This document shows positions 17,710 through 25,425 of a stretch of DNA of 64,000 nt, piece after piece. The notes below the pieces were generated by a model. It was not told the DNA's origin. It made no database searches and worked only from the letters and a program-made list of their open reading frames with translations. The position numbers were made by a program, and so were the translations under genes. The DNA comes from Tardiphaga sp052076105 (GTDB lineage: Bacteria; Pseudomonadota; Alphaproteobacteria; Rhizobiales; Xanthobacteraceae): contig NZ_CP197245.1 of assembly GCF_052076105.1 (NCBI RefSeq), forward strand, positions 2,790,001 through 2,854,000, given 5' to 3'. Positions within the stretch are counted from its first letter, which is position 1. Each line of letters begins with the position of its first letter.

Positions 17710-17950
17710 CGGCGTGTCCTTTGTTGTCCCTGGCCCGATCTGTAGACGCGTCGGCGAGAGAGAGAGCTTCGATGATGACTATTCGGAAGCCCCATCGATT
17801 GCGATGATACAGCGAACAAGAAAATCTTCGGGGGCTTTTCCATGCTAGTCTGCCTGGACGGTGACTATCCGTAATTGTGGAGAGGTTCGAGCCCCTTCCC
17901 CTCTGCGCCAAACCAAGCCGCCAACCTGAGGCCTTTCGCAGGAGGTTGAG

Positions 17951-18319
17951 ATGGACGATGTACGGGCCGCCCTGGAGCGTCATTGGACTGCATCGGACGC
18001 GAACGATTTCGATATCGAACATGACATCTACCATGAGGATGCGATGCTTTATTATCCTCAATCGGGAGAGCGCATCCGCGGTCGGCACAACATTCAGATG
18101 AGCCGACTGGTCCAGCCCAACGAGAAACGTTTTACGGTTCGGCGGATTATCGGCAGCGGCGACTTATGGGTCACCGAATTCATCCTGACCTATGACGGCA
18201 TGCCATCCTACGCGGTGAGCATCATGGAGTTCCACGAAGGACGGGTGGCCAACGAAACGCAGTATTTCGCCGATCGGTTCGAACCTGCAGTCTCGCGCGC
18301 GCATCTGGTCGAGCGATAG
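17951..18319 (+). CDS. SnoaL/NTF2-like domain protein
   Basis: This 122-residue protein has the cone-shaped NTF2-like fold signature of SnoaL-like proteins (ALERHWTASDANDFDIEHDI, then GERIRGRHNI and FHEGRVANETQYFADRF). Members are small enzymes or ligand-binding proteins; no role can be assigned. An excellent AGGAGG ribosome site lies just upstream of ATG 17951. It is a lone gene, followed by the repeat island. Confidence 0.75.
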   Translation: MDDVRAALERHWTASDANDFDIEHDIYHEDAMLYYPQSGERIRGRHNIQMSRLVQPNEKRFTVRRIIGSGDLWVTEFILTYDGMPSYAVSIMEFHEGRVANETQYFADRFEPAVSRAHLVER

Positions 18320-18457
18320 TTCGAACTTGCAGGCCGCGATGACAGCGCTTCGATGCGCACGTGTAGGATGAGCGCGCTGCCCCGCGCTGGTCATTCCCAG
18401 GCAAACCAGTTGATTTGCCGGGGAATGACAGTGTGGGGCCGCGCTGACCTCTCCGGT

Positions 18458-18580
18458 GTCGTCCCCGCGCAGGCGGGGACCCATACACGCTGGAGAACTG
18501 GCGAGAGCGCCGTCCGTTGTAACTCTGCCGCTTCTATCATGCCGACCGTGGTTATGGGTCCCCGCCTGCGCGGGGACGAC
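18458..18580. repeat. Segment flanked by 28-bp inverted repeats, orientation A
   Basis: Perfect 28-bp inverted repeats lie at 18458-18485 and 18553-18580 (core TCCCCGCGCAGGCGGGGA, itself palindromic). They enclose 67 bp. Compared with the other element copy, the 67 bp have the opposite orientation relative to the outer flanks, which implies an inversion in one lineage. Confidence 0.85.
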
Positions 18581-18620
18581 AGCGGAGAGGTTCGGGTTAA
18601 ACATTTTTTCCTATTCTCCA

Positions 18621-18648
18621 TTGACAATATCCCCGTCATGATTATATT
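18621..18648 (+). promoter_or_regulatory. Sigma-70-like promoter of the left element
   Basis: TTGACA (18621-18626) and TATATT (18643-18648) are separated by 16 bp, close to the vegetative consensus. The same boxes and spacing are kept in the other element copy. It would start transcription near 18655 into the structured leader. Confidence 0.7.
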
Positions 18649-18818
18649 CCCCAATGTCCTGCCCCACCGAGAGGGGCGATCGCGATCGTCACGTTCGCGG
18701 GGCAGGGTGCGGTGGACGCCGGAGATGCGGCGTTACGCGGTTCATGGGTGACGTCTGTCTTCGGGCAGGACGGATCTGCGCCAGCACTGCCACTGGCAAG
18801 GAGACGGCTGGCCTTGGG

Positions 18819-19017
18819 ATGGAAAGACCCCTGGACAGTGTGACGGACGACCAAGTCAAAATGCGTCCGGCCTAAGTGCTTGAGGCTACCCTGTCCCTCC
18901 GCCCTGGGACACTAATTTTGGTGATGGGGCCGTTCGCCAAGGCAGATGTGCAAGCAAGTCGAAAAAACACCGCAGGCGGAACGTCGGGCACTTGCTCGGC
19001 GCCTCCGAAAGTCCTGA
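18819..19017 (+). pseudogene. Degenerate copy of the 64-codon element reading frame
   Basis: The frame starts ATG 18819 as MERPLDSVTDDQ, like its counterpart at 50415-50609. It is broken by TAA at 18873 (CAA in the other copy) and by small indels before the conserved end KQVEKTPQAERRALARR. The original product, if any, is unknown. Confidence 0.55.
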
Positions 19018-19139
19018 TGCACTCTCACTTGCGGAAGACCGCATTCGCATCAGGCCCAAGGGTGCAACGGGCACCTGGCGTTCCGCACGCCCTCTCGTAA
19101 GGGGGCGGGAATGCGAAACACGACGGCGCCCCCGCGCCG
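19013..19139 (+). other. Hairpin array at the 3' part of the element (candidate structured RNA)
   Basis: Consecutive stem-loops are seen. CCTGATGC / GCATCAGG (19013-19054) encloses TGCGG-AAGA-CCGCA. GGTGCAACGGGCACC is a near-palindrome. GCCCTCT / AGGGGGC spans 19089-19106, and CGGCGC-CCCC-GCGCCG spans 19124-19139. The other copy retains every stem, and substitutions in the third stem keep pairing through G-U wobble. It overlaps the stop codon of the small frame. Confidence 0.55.
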
Positions 19140-19227
19140 CTAACAACAGGGGTGATGACGCATGTCTGAAGTGGCTGTTTGACAGTTGAATCGGAAATCG
19201 CGTGACGCGCACGCCCAAACCAGACGC

Positions 19228-19336
19228 CGTCATGCCCGGCGAATGCCGGGTATCCACGTCTTGGCCGCACACGAAGGAACACGTGGATGGCCGGAACATC
19301 TAGCAAAGCTCGCTTCGCGCCATCCGGCCATGACGA
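19228..19336. repeat. Dispersed palindromic repeat (CCGGGTATCCACGTC family)
   Basis: A CGTCATGCCCGGCGAATGCC start with CCGGGTATCCACGTC and the returning ACGTGGATGGCCGG arm match the units at 13114, 35706 and 50111. The right arm is interrupted by about 25 bp before the closing GGCCATGACG. Confidence 0.8.
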
Positions 19337-19362
19337 CTGCAAGTGATGTGCTATTGCAGGTC

Positions 19363-19402
19363 GTAGGATGGTGTTTCGCGAAGACCCTCACCCCATCCTG
19401 CG
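19363..19402. repeat. Degenerate RAYT-family REP unit
   Basis: GTAGGATGG at the left and CCCATCCTGCGA at the right form a decayed inverted pair of the family found beside the transposase at 7798-8331. Confidence 0.6.
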
Positions 19403-19410
19403 ACCGACGC

Positions 19411-19656
19411 TTACAGCCCGGTAAACCCGGCCTTTACCGGATCGTTGCTGCCGTCGAGCTCACGCAAATAAGTCAGCCCGAACACCGTCAACCTGTGTGG
19501 ATCCTTCTCGCCGCCGTCGAACAGCGACTGCACATAATCGGTTACCTTGGTGCGAGCTTCATTCGATGCCGCTTCGGTGCGGCTCATCATCAGGTCATAG
19601 GTGTGCATGATGCGGTCGATGGCAGTCTGCATGTCGTCATTTTCCCCATTGGACAT
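19411..19656 (-). CDS. Small hypothetical protein
   Basis: This 81-residue soluble, charged protein (MSNGENDDMQTAIDRIMHTY start) is mostly helical and has no signal peptide or membrane segment. It begins 11 bp after the stop of the next small gene, so the two probably form an operon. An alternative start is the Met at residue 9 (MQTAID). I do not recognise it. Confidence 0.65.
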   Translation of the reverse strand: MSNGENDDMQTAIDRIMHTYDLMMSRTEAASNEARTKVTDYVQSLFDGGEKDPHRLTVFGLTYLRELDGSNDPVKAGFTGL

Positions 19657-19667
19657 CAGAAGATCGG

Positions 19668-19898
19668 CTACGCCGCCTCAGGCCGCTCAGCCTGGAATTG
19701 CGCGATGGCTTTGTTCGCAAGGCGCAGCTTGTTGCCCTCGCCGCGATAAAACATCCGGACGATGATCTCGAGCAACCGCTCATTGGTGAGGCAAGTGTCG
19801 GGCATGGCGCCGGACTTGCGCAGATAGTTGGCAGCAATGGCATAGGACTCGCCGACCGCTTCGACATTCAGAACCTTCAGATCGCGTTCGACCAGCAT
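19668..19898 (-). CDS. Small hypothetical protein
   Basis: This 76-residue protein starts at ATG 19898 with AAGGGA upstream as a ribosome site. The sequence (MLVERDLKVLNVEAVGESYA to AQFQAERPEAA) is helical and has a single cysteine. Protein-like composition and a tight junction with the following small gene argue that it is real. Its function is unknown. Confidence 0.65.
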   Translation of the reverse strand: MLVERDLKVLNVEAVGESYAIAANYLRKSGAMPDTCLTNERLLEIIVRMFYRGEGNKLRLANKAIAQFQAERPEAA

Positions 19899-19990
19899 CG
19901 CTTGATCCCTTCCGATGAAGCGATAAGCCGCGAGAATGAAACTGGTTCCGTTAAAGGGAGAGATTTCATCCGCTGGCGGACAGCTGCCGA

Positions 19991-20191
19991 TCAGTCGCCG
20001 GCGCCGTCACCGCCATCGCCGTGATCATCGAAGCACGGGAAGTCGCCACCATCGCGACTGACTCGCTCGGGATACAACACCCCGTAGATGAGGAGCCCCG
20101 TGCAAAGCACGAAGCCGAACGCCAGAAACGGATAGGCCTGCACCAGCCGCAACAACGGGCCATCGCCGGTGCCGAGCAGAAGATCAGACAT
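19991..20191 (-). CDS. Small single-pass membrane protein with Asp/Gly/His-rich tail
   Basis: This 66-residue protein starts at ATG 20191, with GAGGAG placed upstream as ribosome site. One hydrophobic helix (AYPFLAFGFVLCTGLLIYGV) is followed by a short tail rich in Asp, Gly and His (CFDDHGDGGDGAGD). It may bind metal, but that is only an inference. The longer frame from 20218 lacks a ribosome site. Confidence 0.6.
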   Translation of the reverse strand: MSDLLLGTGDGPLLRLVQAYPFLAFGFVLCTGLLIYGVLYPERVSRDGGDFPCFDDHGDGGDGAGD

Positions 20192-20407
20192 GGCTACCCT
20201 CCTCGCGTGAAACGACAAATCGGCCCGCCGTTTCCAGCAAGGCCGATAAAGGTCGACACATCCGCCGTTGACCGGCGTGTTGTTTGATCAAGGCAACATG
20301 GAAGGAAAACGCGTGACCGGCTTTTGTAGCCGGAACATCTTGCGGAGGTGCATTCCCCGCAAATGTGCCTTCGCGTCTCCCTTCAGATTTCGGGAACTTC
20401 TCAATTC

Positions 20408-20920
20408 TCAGAGACGATACAGGATCTGGTCGGTCCAGAAGCGCTCGAGGCGATGCAGCGACTTGTTGAGGGTCGCGAATTCCTCGTTGGAGATGCCGCC
20501 AACCTGCTCGACCGTCTTGACGTGCTTCTGATACAGCGCGTCGACGATGTGGCGGATTTCCTGGCCCTGCGCCGTCAGACGAATGCGAACCGAGCGACGA
20601 TCGACGCGCGAGCGCTGATGATCGAGGAAGCCGAGTTCGACAAGCTTCTTCAGGTTGTAGGACACGTTGGAGCCGAGATAATAACCGCGGGTGCGCAGTT
20701 CGCCGGCGGTCAGTTCCTTGTCGCCGATATTGTAAAGCAACAGCGCCTGCACCGAATTGATATCAGCGCGGCCGCGGCGATCGAATTCATCCTTGATGAC
20801 GTCGAGCAGACGACGATGCAGCCGTTCCACCAGCGTGAGAGCTTCCAGATAAAGCGGTTGAACCGGCGCCTGGCCTGGAACGAGATCGACGCTTTCCACC
20901 GTCGCAACGGTCTTCATCAT
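20408..20920 (-). CDS. ldtR: MarR-family regulator, LdtR-like
   Basis: This 170-residue protein has a winged-helix MarR fold. The recognition region is LTAGELRTRGYYLGSNVSYN, and the wing is SRVDRRSVRIRLTAQG. The RGYYLGSNVSYNLKKLVE signature recalls LdtR of Liberibacter and rhizobia, a regulator linked to L,D-transpeptidase expression and osmotic tolerance. The symbol rests on that resemblance only. The gene is monocistronic, with an AT-rich upstream region of about 340 bp that could hold operators. Confidence 0.75.
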   Translation of the reverse strand: MMKTVATVESVDLVPGQAPVQPLYLEALTLVERLHRRLLDVIKDEFDRRGRADINSVQALLLYNIGDKELTAGELRTRGYYLGSNVSYNLKKLVELGFLDHQRSRVDRRSVRIRLTAQGQEIRHIVDALYQKHVKTVEQVGGISNEEFATLNKSLHRLERFWTDQILYRL

Positions 20921-21259
20921 GACACTACCCCTGTTGTCGTTTTTATCGACTTATTCGACGAAACTTGTGTTCCGCCTGATAGGGCCAACTTAAGGGGGAG
21001 CGTTTGAAGAACCGCTTAAATAAGACAATAAAGAGATCATGAATTTGAGACAGTGAATCTGAGATTAAGCCGGTGAAACAAGGGGTTTTCGCAAGGTTTG
21101 ATTCACGCTGCAAAGCCCATGTTCCAGCTTTGTCCGCCCGATCTGTCGCATAGCGGAACAGCTTGCGTAAAATTCGAAACACTCGCGTAAGACTCGTAAC
21201 CGGCCCGTTAGGGTGACCGAAATCTTACCGCGAATGCCCCGAAAATTAATTCGACAATT
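20921..21259. other. AT-rich intergenic region upstream of ldtR
   Basis: This 339-bp stretch is visibly richer in A and T than its neighbours. It should contain the ldtR promoter. A 79-codon minus-strand frame exists inside it but lacks protein-like conservation cues or a clear ribosome site, so I do not call it. I see no repeat or RNA gene. Confidence 0.5.
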
Positions 21260-22825
21260 TTACGCAACTCCGCGCGTTCGCCCTTCCCAATATGGCGCGC
21301 GCAGAGCCTTGCGATCGATCTTGCCGAGGCCTGTCACGGGGATCTCGGCGACGAAATCGATCGTCTTCGGCGACCACGGCGCGCCGCGCTTGTCTTTCAC
21401 ATGCGCCTGCAGTTCCTCTGCGGAATTATTCGCGCCGGCTTTCAGCACGACAAAGGCTTTCACCGCCTCGCCCCACTTCGCATCGGGAATGCCGATCACC
21501 GCGGCGGACGCGACCGCATGATGCGCCATCAAGGCATCCTCGACTTCGCGCGGATAGATGTTGAAGCCGCCGGAAATGATCATGTCCTTGGTGCGATCAA
21601 CGATATAGAAAAAGCCGTCGGCGTCCTTCACCGCGACATCGCCGGTATGCAGCCAGCCGCCGCGGAACGCGTCTTCGGTGGCATCCTGCCGTTTCCAGTA
21701 ACCATCCATTACCAGCGAGCCACGCACGCAGATCTCGCCGGGCTCCCCTGTCGCCACTTCACGCATCTCGGCATCGAACAATTTCACCTCGACCATCGGA
21801 TTGGCGCGGCCGCAGGAACCGAGACGGCCCGGCTTGCTGTCGTCGTGATCAATCTTGCGCATGGTGGTGATGATCTGCGGCGCTTCGGTCTGGCCATAAA
21901 GCTGCACGAACACATTGCCGAAAATGCCGACGCCCTCGCGCAGCCGGTCCGGCGACATCGGCGCCGCGCCATAGACGATCATGTCCAGCGACGACATGTC
22001 GTATTTCGCGCGTAAATCCGGCGCGTCGATCAGCGCATAGATCAGCGTCGGCACCAGGAAGGTCGCGGTAATTTTCTCCTCATGCACCACGCGGCAATAG
22101 GTCTCCGCATCGAAGCCCTGCACCAGCCGCGCGAAGCCGCCGCGCAGCATCACCGGAAACAGCGTGATCCCCGCCGCGTGGCTGATGGGCGTCGCGGCGA
22201 GATAACGGATATCCGCCGGCCAGTCCCAATCTGCATAGATCGCCAGCGCCATCGCTACGATCACGCGATGCGGCAGCATCACGCCCTTGGAGCGGCCCGT
22301 GGTGCCGCCGGTATAAGCGAGCCAGCAGATGTCGCTGACGCTGCTCTCATCCACCAATGGCGCCGGGGTCGCGCCCGGCAATTGGGCCAAGAGATCACGC
22401 GCGCCATCAAGCGCGCCGAAGGACAGCAGATGTTTCAGCCCCGGCACGCGGCTGCGCAATGTGAGGCCCCGCGCGGCGAACTTGCCGGCCTCCACGATCA
22501 GCGCGGAGATTTCGGCATCTTCGAGAATGAAGGCGTGATCGTCCTCGGCGGCCATCGGATGCAGCGGCGTATAGCGCAGGCCCATCACGGCGGCGGCAGA
22601 AATCGCAGCCCAGCTCTCGGCGCGGTTGCCGGAGAGGATGGACAGCGCGTCGCCCTTCTTGAGGCCAAGGCTGCGGAACAGGCTGATGAAACGCGCCACC
22701 ACGTCGCCGAATTCGCGGTAGCTCCAGCGGACATTGCCGTCAGCGAGTGCGGGCCGGTCGCCATAGCGGGCAATGGCGCTGACAATGATGCTGCCGGCGG
22801 TACCGCCGGAATAAAGCTGGTTCAA
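21260..22825 (-). CDS. AMP-dependent acyl-CoA synthetase/ligase
   Basis: This 521-residue adenylate-forming enzyme activates a carboxylic acid to its CoA thioester. Core motifs are the P-loop YTGGTTGRSKGVMLPH, the YGQTEAP region, GWLHTGDVAVKDADGFFYIV with RTKDMIISGGFNIYPREVED, and the C-terminal catalytic lysine in GLGKIDRKAL. The start is probably TTG at 22825, with a GGGAGG ribosome site five bases upstream. The longer frame reads into the next intergenic region. The substrate (fatty or aromatic acid) is undetermined. Confidence 0.88.
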   Translation of the reverse strand: MNQLYSGGTAGSIIVSAIARYGDRPALADGNVRWSYREFGDVVARFISLFRSLGLKKGDALSILSGNRAESWAAISAAAVMGLRYTPLHPMAAEDDHAFILEDAEISALIVEAGKFAARGLTLRSRVPGLKHLLSFGALDGARDLLAQLPGATPAPLVDESSVSDICWLAYTGGTTGRSKGVMLPHRVIVAMALAIYADWDWPADIRYLAATPISHAAGITLFPVMLRGGFARLVQGFDAETYCRVVHEEKITATFLVPTLIYALIDAPDLRAKYDMSSLDMIVYGAAPMSPDRLREGVGIFGNVFVQLYGQTEAPQIITTMRKIDHDDSKPGRLGSCGRANPMVEVKLFDAEMREVATGEPGEICVRGSLVMDGYWKRQDATEDAFRGGWLHTGDVAVKDADGFFYIVDRTKDMIISGGFNIYPREVEDALMAHHAVASAAVIGIPDAKWGEAVKAFVVLKAGANNSAEELQAHVKDKRGAPWSPKTIDFVAEIPVTGLGKIDRKALRAPYWEGRTRGVA

Positions 22826-22880
22826 AATGACCTCCCTGAATGCAGGGCCTTCTGCGAGGCCTCTGCTTGACGTCTTGAGC

Positions 22881-23360
22881 CTATGGCGGCCGTTCGCGCG
22901 CCGCCATCCACGCCAGCGCAAGGTAGCCTGCGAGAAACGCAGCCTGCACGCCGACGATCAGGAGATTGCCGCCATAGATCGTTGGAAACATCAGCTCGAT
23001 GACCGCCATGGACACCACGGTCGTCAGCCAGACGACGGCGCCCCATGGCGTCGCGAGCCAGAGGCCGACGGCGCTGACCAGTTCGATGACGGCGAAATAG
23101 ACCGTGGCGGTCTGCCAGCCCATGGTCTGGACCTCGAAGGCCTCATCCTCGGTACCGACAAAGCCGGTCACCTGCGCCCAGTGATAGAGGCCCTGCATCA
23201 TCGAGACGACGGCCATCACGCGCAGGAACAGGACCAGACGCCGGGTCCAGACATTCTCGTCGGATTCGATGCGTCCGGACGAGATCGCCGCGACCGACAT
23301 GGCATGGTCCCGCGACGTGGGGTCCCTCGACCCGAGGTCGCGCGGCATCTGCTCAGACAT
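22881..23360 (-). CDS. Four-helix integral membrane protein (DUF6163-like)
   Basis: This 159-residue protein has a hydrophilic N-terminus of about 40 residues and four predicted membrane helices (RLVLFLRVMAVVSMMQGLY, TATVYFAVIELVSAVGLWLA, VVWLTTVVSMAVIELMF, LLIVGVQAAFLAGYLALAW). It resembles the DUF6163 proteins of Hyphomicrobiales that often lie near hemB. Function is unknown. It lies 55 bp upstream of the acyl-CoA ligase on the same strand, and divergent to hemB. Confidence 0.7.
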   Translation of the reverse strand: MSEQMPRDLGSRDPTSRDHAMSVAAISSGRIESDENVWTRRLVLFLRVMAVVSMMQGLYHWAQVTGFVGTEDEAFEVQTMGWQTATVYFAVIELVSAVGLWLATPWGAVVWLTTVVSMAVIELMFPTIYGGNLLIVGVQAAFLAGYLALAWMAARERPP

Positions 23361-23556
23361 GCGAACGCAATCTCGGGAGCGGGAACTGGACGTTTGGGCG
23401 ATGGTTCAGGCGATTCATGGGGGCTTTTTGTGGGCCTTTGGGCCTGCAAAATCAATGACCCAGCGCATGACGTGGCGATGTCAAAGTGCTAGACTTAGAA
23501 CAGGTCGAATTTAAGGGGCTTTCGACCTCACGAAGGCCCGCGGGAGAGACGGTATT

Positions 23557-24618
23557 ATGGCAATCAAGTTCGGGCGCCCTATCGAATTGCGCGATCATGC
23601 TCCCCGCCCGGCCACTTACGATGCCCCCTCCCTCGGCCTGACCACCCGCCCCCGCCGCAACCGCAAGTCCGAATGGGCCCGCCGGCTGGTGCGCGAGAAC
23701 GTGCTGACCACCGACGACCTGATCTGGCCGCTGTTCGTGATCGACGGCGACAACCAGCGCGCTCCGATCGCCTCGATGCCCGGCGTCGAGCGCCTCAGCG
23801 TCGATCAGGCGGTCCGTGATGCCGAGCGCGCCATGAAGCTGGACATCCCCTGCATCGCGCTGTTCCCCTATACCGACCCGTCGCTGCGCGACGAGATGGG
23901 CACCGAGGCCTGCAACGCCAACAATCTGGTCTGCCAGTCCGTCCGCGCCATCAAGAAAGAATTCCCGGATCTCGGCCTGCTCTGTGACGTGGCACTCGAT
24001 CCATTCACCAGCCATGGCCATGACGGGCTGATCCAGAACGGCAAGATCCTCAACGACGAGACCGTCGCCGTGCTGGTCCAGCAGGCGCTGATCCAGGCCG
24101 AAGCCGGCTGCGATATCATTGCGCCATCGGACATGATGGACGGCCGTGTCGGCGCGATCCGCGAGGCACTGGATGAAGCCGGCTTCCTCGACGTGCAGAT
24201 CATGGCCTATGCCGCGAAATATGCCTCGGCCTTCTACGGCCCGTTCCGCGACGCCATCGGTTCGGCCAAGACGCTGACCGGCGACAAGCGTACCTATCAG
24301 ATGGACAGCGCCAATTCCGACGAGGCGCTGCGCGAGGTCGAACTCGATCTCGCCGAAGGCGCCGACATGGTCATGGTCAAGCCGGGCATGCCCTATCTGG
24401 ATATTGTGCGCCGCGTGAAGGACACGTTCGCGGTTCCGACTTTCGCCTATCAGGTGTCCGGCGAATACGCGATGATCATGGCCGCTGTGAATAACGGCTG
24501 GATCGACGGCGACCGCGCCATCATGGAAAGCCTGCTCGGCTTCAAACGCGCCGGCGCCGATGGCGTGCTGACCTATTTCGCGCCGCATGCTGCGGAACGT
24601 ATCAAGGCATCGCGCTGA
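23557..24618 (+). CDS. hemB: Delta-aminolevulinic acid dehydratase (porphobilinogen synthase)
   Basis: This 353-residue enzyme condenses two aminolevulinates to porphobilinogen for haem (and possibly bacteriochlorophyll) synthesis. The two Schiff-base lysines lie in IMAYAAKYASAFYGPFRDA and DMVMVKPGMPYLD. The metal-site region reads DVALDPFTSHGHDG, with aspartate and threonine instead of the zinc-binding cysteines, so this is the Mg-type enzyme typical of alphaproteobacteria. It starts at ATG 23557 with GGGAGA upstream. Confidence 0.97.
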   Translation: MAIKFGRPIELRDHAPRPATYDAPSLGLTTRPRRNRKSEWARRLVRENVLTTDDLIWPLFVIDGDNQRAPIASMPGVERLSVDQAVRDAERAMKLDIPCIALFPYTDPSLRDEMGTEACNANNLVCQSVRAIKKEFPDLGLLCDVALDPFTSHGHDGLIQNGKILNDETVAVLVQQALIQAEAGCDIIAPSDMMDGRVGAIREALDEAGFLDVQIMAYAAKYASAFYGPFRDAIGSAKTLTGDKRTYQMDSANSDEALREVELDLAEGADMVMVKPGMPYLDIVRRVKDTFAVPTFAYQVSGEYAMIMAAVNNGWIDGDRAIMESLLGFKRAGADGVLTYFAPHAAERIKASR

Positions 24619-24744
24619 GCGCATCCGCGCTTGGCCCTCGCCTGATTTATATCATGGATAGTCTGTAACGATTCCGCGCACTTGTTGCGTGGTCTGGTGA
24701 TATCCATGTGATGCATCGTGAGGATGCAAACGGAGGGATGCGTC

Positions 24745-25326
24745 ATGTCTGATACCGGCCCGAATGCTGGCGGCCCGAACAACAATGGAAGCTGGCAAGG
24801 CGACACCTGGCGTAGCGCCGGCACGCCGCCGCGCGTCCATGCGTTCGATCCCTATGCACAGCCGGATCTGTTCCGCGGCGTATTGCTGCGCCGCGTTGTC
24901 GCCTTCCTGATCGATCTCGTGGTGCTGTCGATTCCGATCGTACTCGCGGTGATCTTCATCGCAGTATTCGGCGTCGTCACCCTTGGGCTTGGCTGGGCGC
25001 TGTTCTGGCTGGTCTCGCCGGCAACCGTGATCTGGCCGATTGTCTATTACGGCATGTCGCTTGGCGGCCCGCATTCGGCCACCTGGGGCATGCGGATGAT
25101 GGACCTGCAGATGCGCACCTTCTCAGGTGCACCCGGCTACTTCGTGCTCGGCGCGGCACATGCGGTGCTGTTCTGGGCCTCGGTGTCGCTGCTCACGCCG
25201 CTGGTGCTGGTGGTTGGCCTGCTCAATGGCCGTCGTCAGCTGCTGCACGATCTCGTGCTGGGAACCGTGGTGGTGAATAATTCCGTGATCCGTGCGTCCT
25301 ACGCCCAGTCCGGACGCGCATACTAA
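24745..25326 (+). CDS. RDD-family membrane protein
   Basis: This 193-residue protein carries the RDD domain, which has a conserved Arg in RGVLLRRVVAFLIDLVVLS, an Asp in that same helix and a second Asp in LLHDLVLGTVVV. Three to four hydrophobic segments are visible. Some RDD proteins act in ion or proton exchange, but no role is assigned here. ATG 24745 is chosen because GGAGGG lies seven bases upstream; an in-frame GTG at 24718 has no such site. Confidence 0.85.
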   Translation: MSDTGPNAGGPNNNGSWQGDTWRSAGTPPRVHAFDPYAQPDLFRGVLLRRVVAFLIDLVVLSIPIVLAVIFIAVFGVVTLGLGWALFWLVSPATVIWPIVYYGMSLGGPHSATWGMRMMDLQMRTFSGAPGYFVLGAAHAVLFWASVSLLTPLVLVVGLLNGRRQLLHDLVLGTVVVNNSVIRASYAQSGRAY

Positions 25327-25348
25327 CAGCCGCGAATGGCGCCAACTT

Positions 25349-25381
25349 GGCCGGGCAAAGCGATTGACCGTTTGCCCGGCC
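25349..25381. terminator. Stem-loop after the RDD gene
   Basis: A perfect 11-bp stem (GGCCGGGCAAA / TTTGCCCGGCC) with an 11-base loop sits 22 bp after the RDD stop and 44 bp before bpt. No T-run follows, so it may be a weak terminator. Confidence 0.55.
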
Positions 25382-25425
25382 GGCGCGATGCTACGCCAAA
25401 CTGCTTCGGAGACCGACGGCAACCC

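Larger units (their letters stand above)
18395..19294 (+). repeat. Long structured dispersed element, left copy
   Basis: About 900 bp match the reverse complement of 50128-51032 closely. In order it contains a GTCATTCC hairpin (18390-18429), a flippable segment between 28-bp inverted repeats (18458-18580), a near-consensus promoter (18621-18648), a leader whose CCTGCCCC (about 18658) can pair with GGGGCAGG some 35 bases later, a degenerate small reading frame (18819-19017), a string of hairpins (19013-19139) and a palindromic repeat tail. The whole gap 18320-19410 holds no other gene I can support. I do not recognise the element as a known insertion sequence. Confidence 0.85.

Noticed and set aside
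18390..18600. Repeated GGGGAC hairpins considered as a CRISPR array
   Set aside because: Only two inverted arms with one spacer are present, without regular direct repeats or cas genes.
18654..18875. A 73-codon Arg/Gly-rich frame across the left element leader
   Set aside because: Most of it lies upstream of the better start at 18819 and translates palindromic leader DNA; similar frames are probable over-predictions.
20943..21182. A 79-codon frame upstream of ldtR
   Set aside because: No ribosome site or recognisable family, and it occupies an AT-rich control region; not safe to call.
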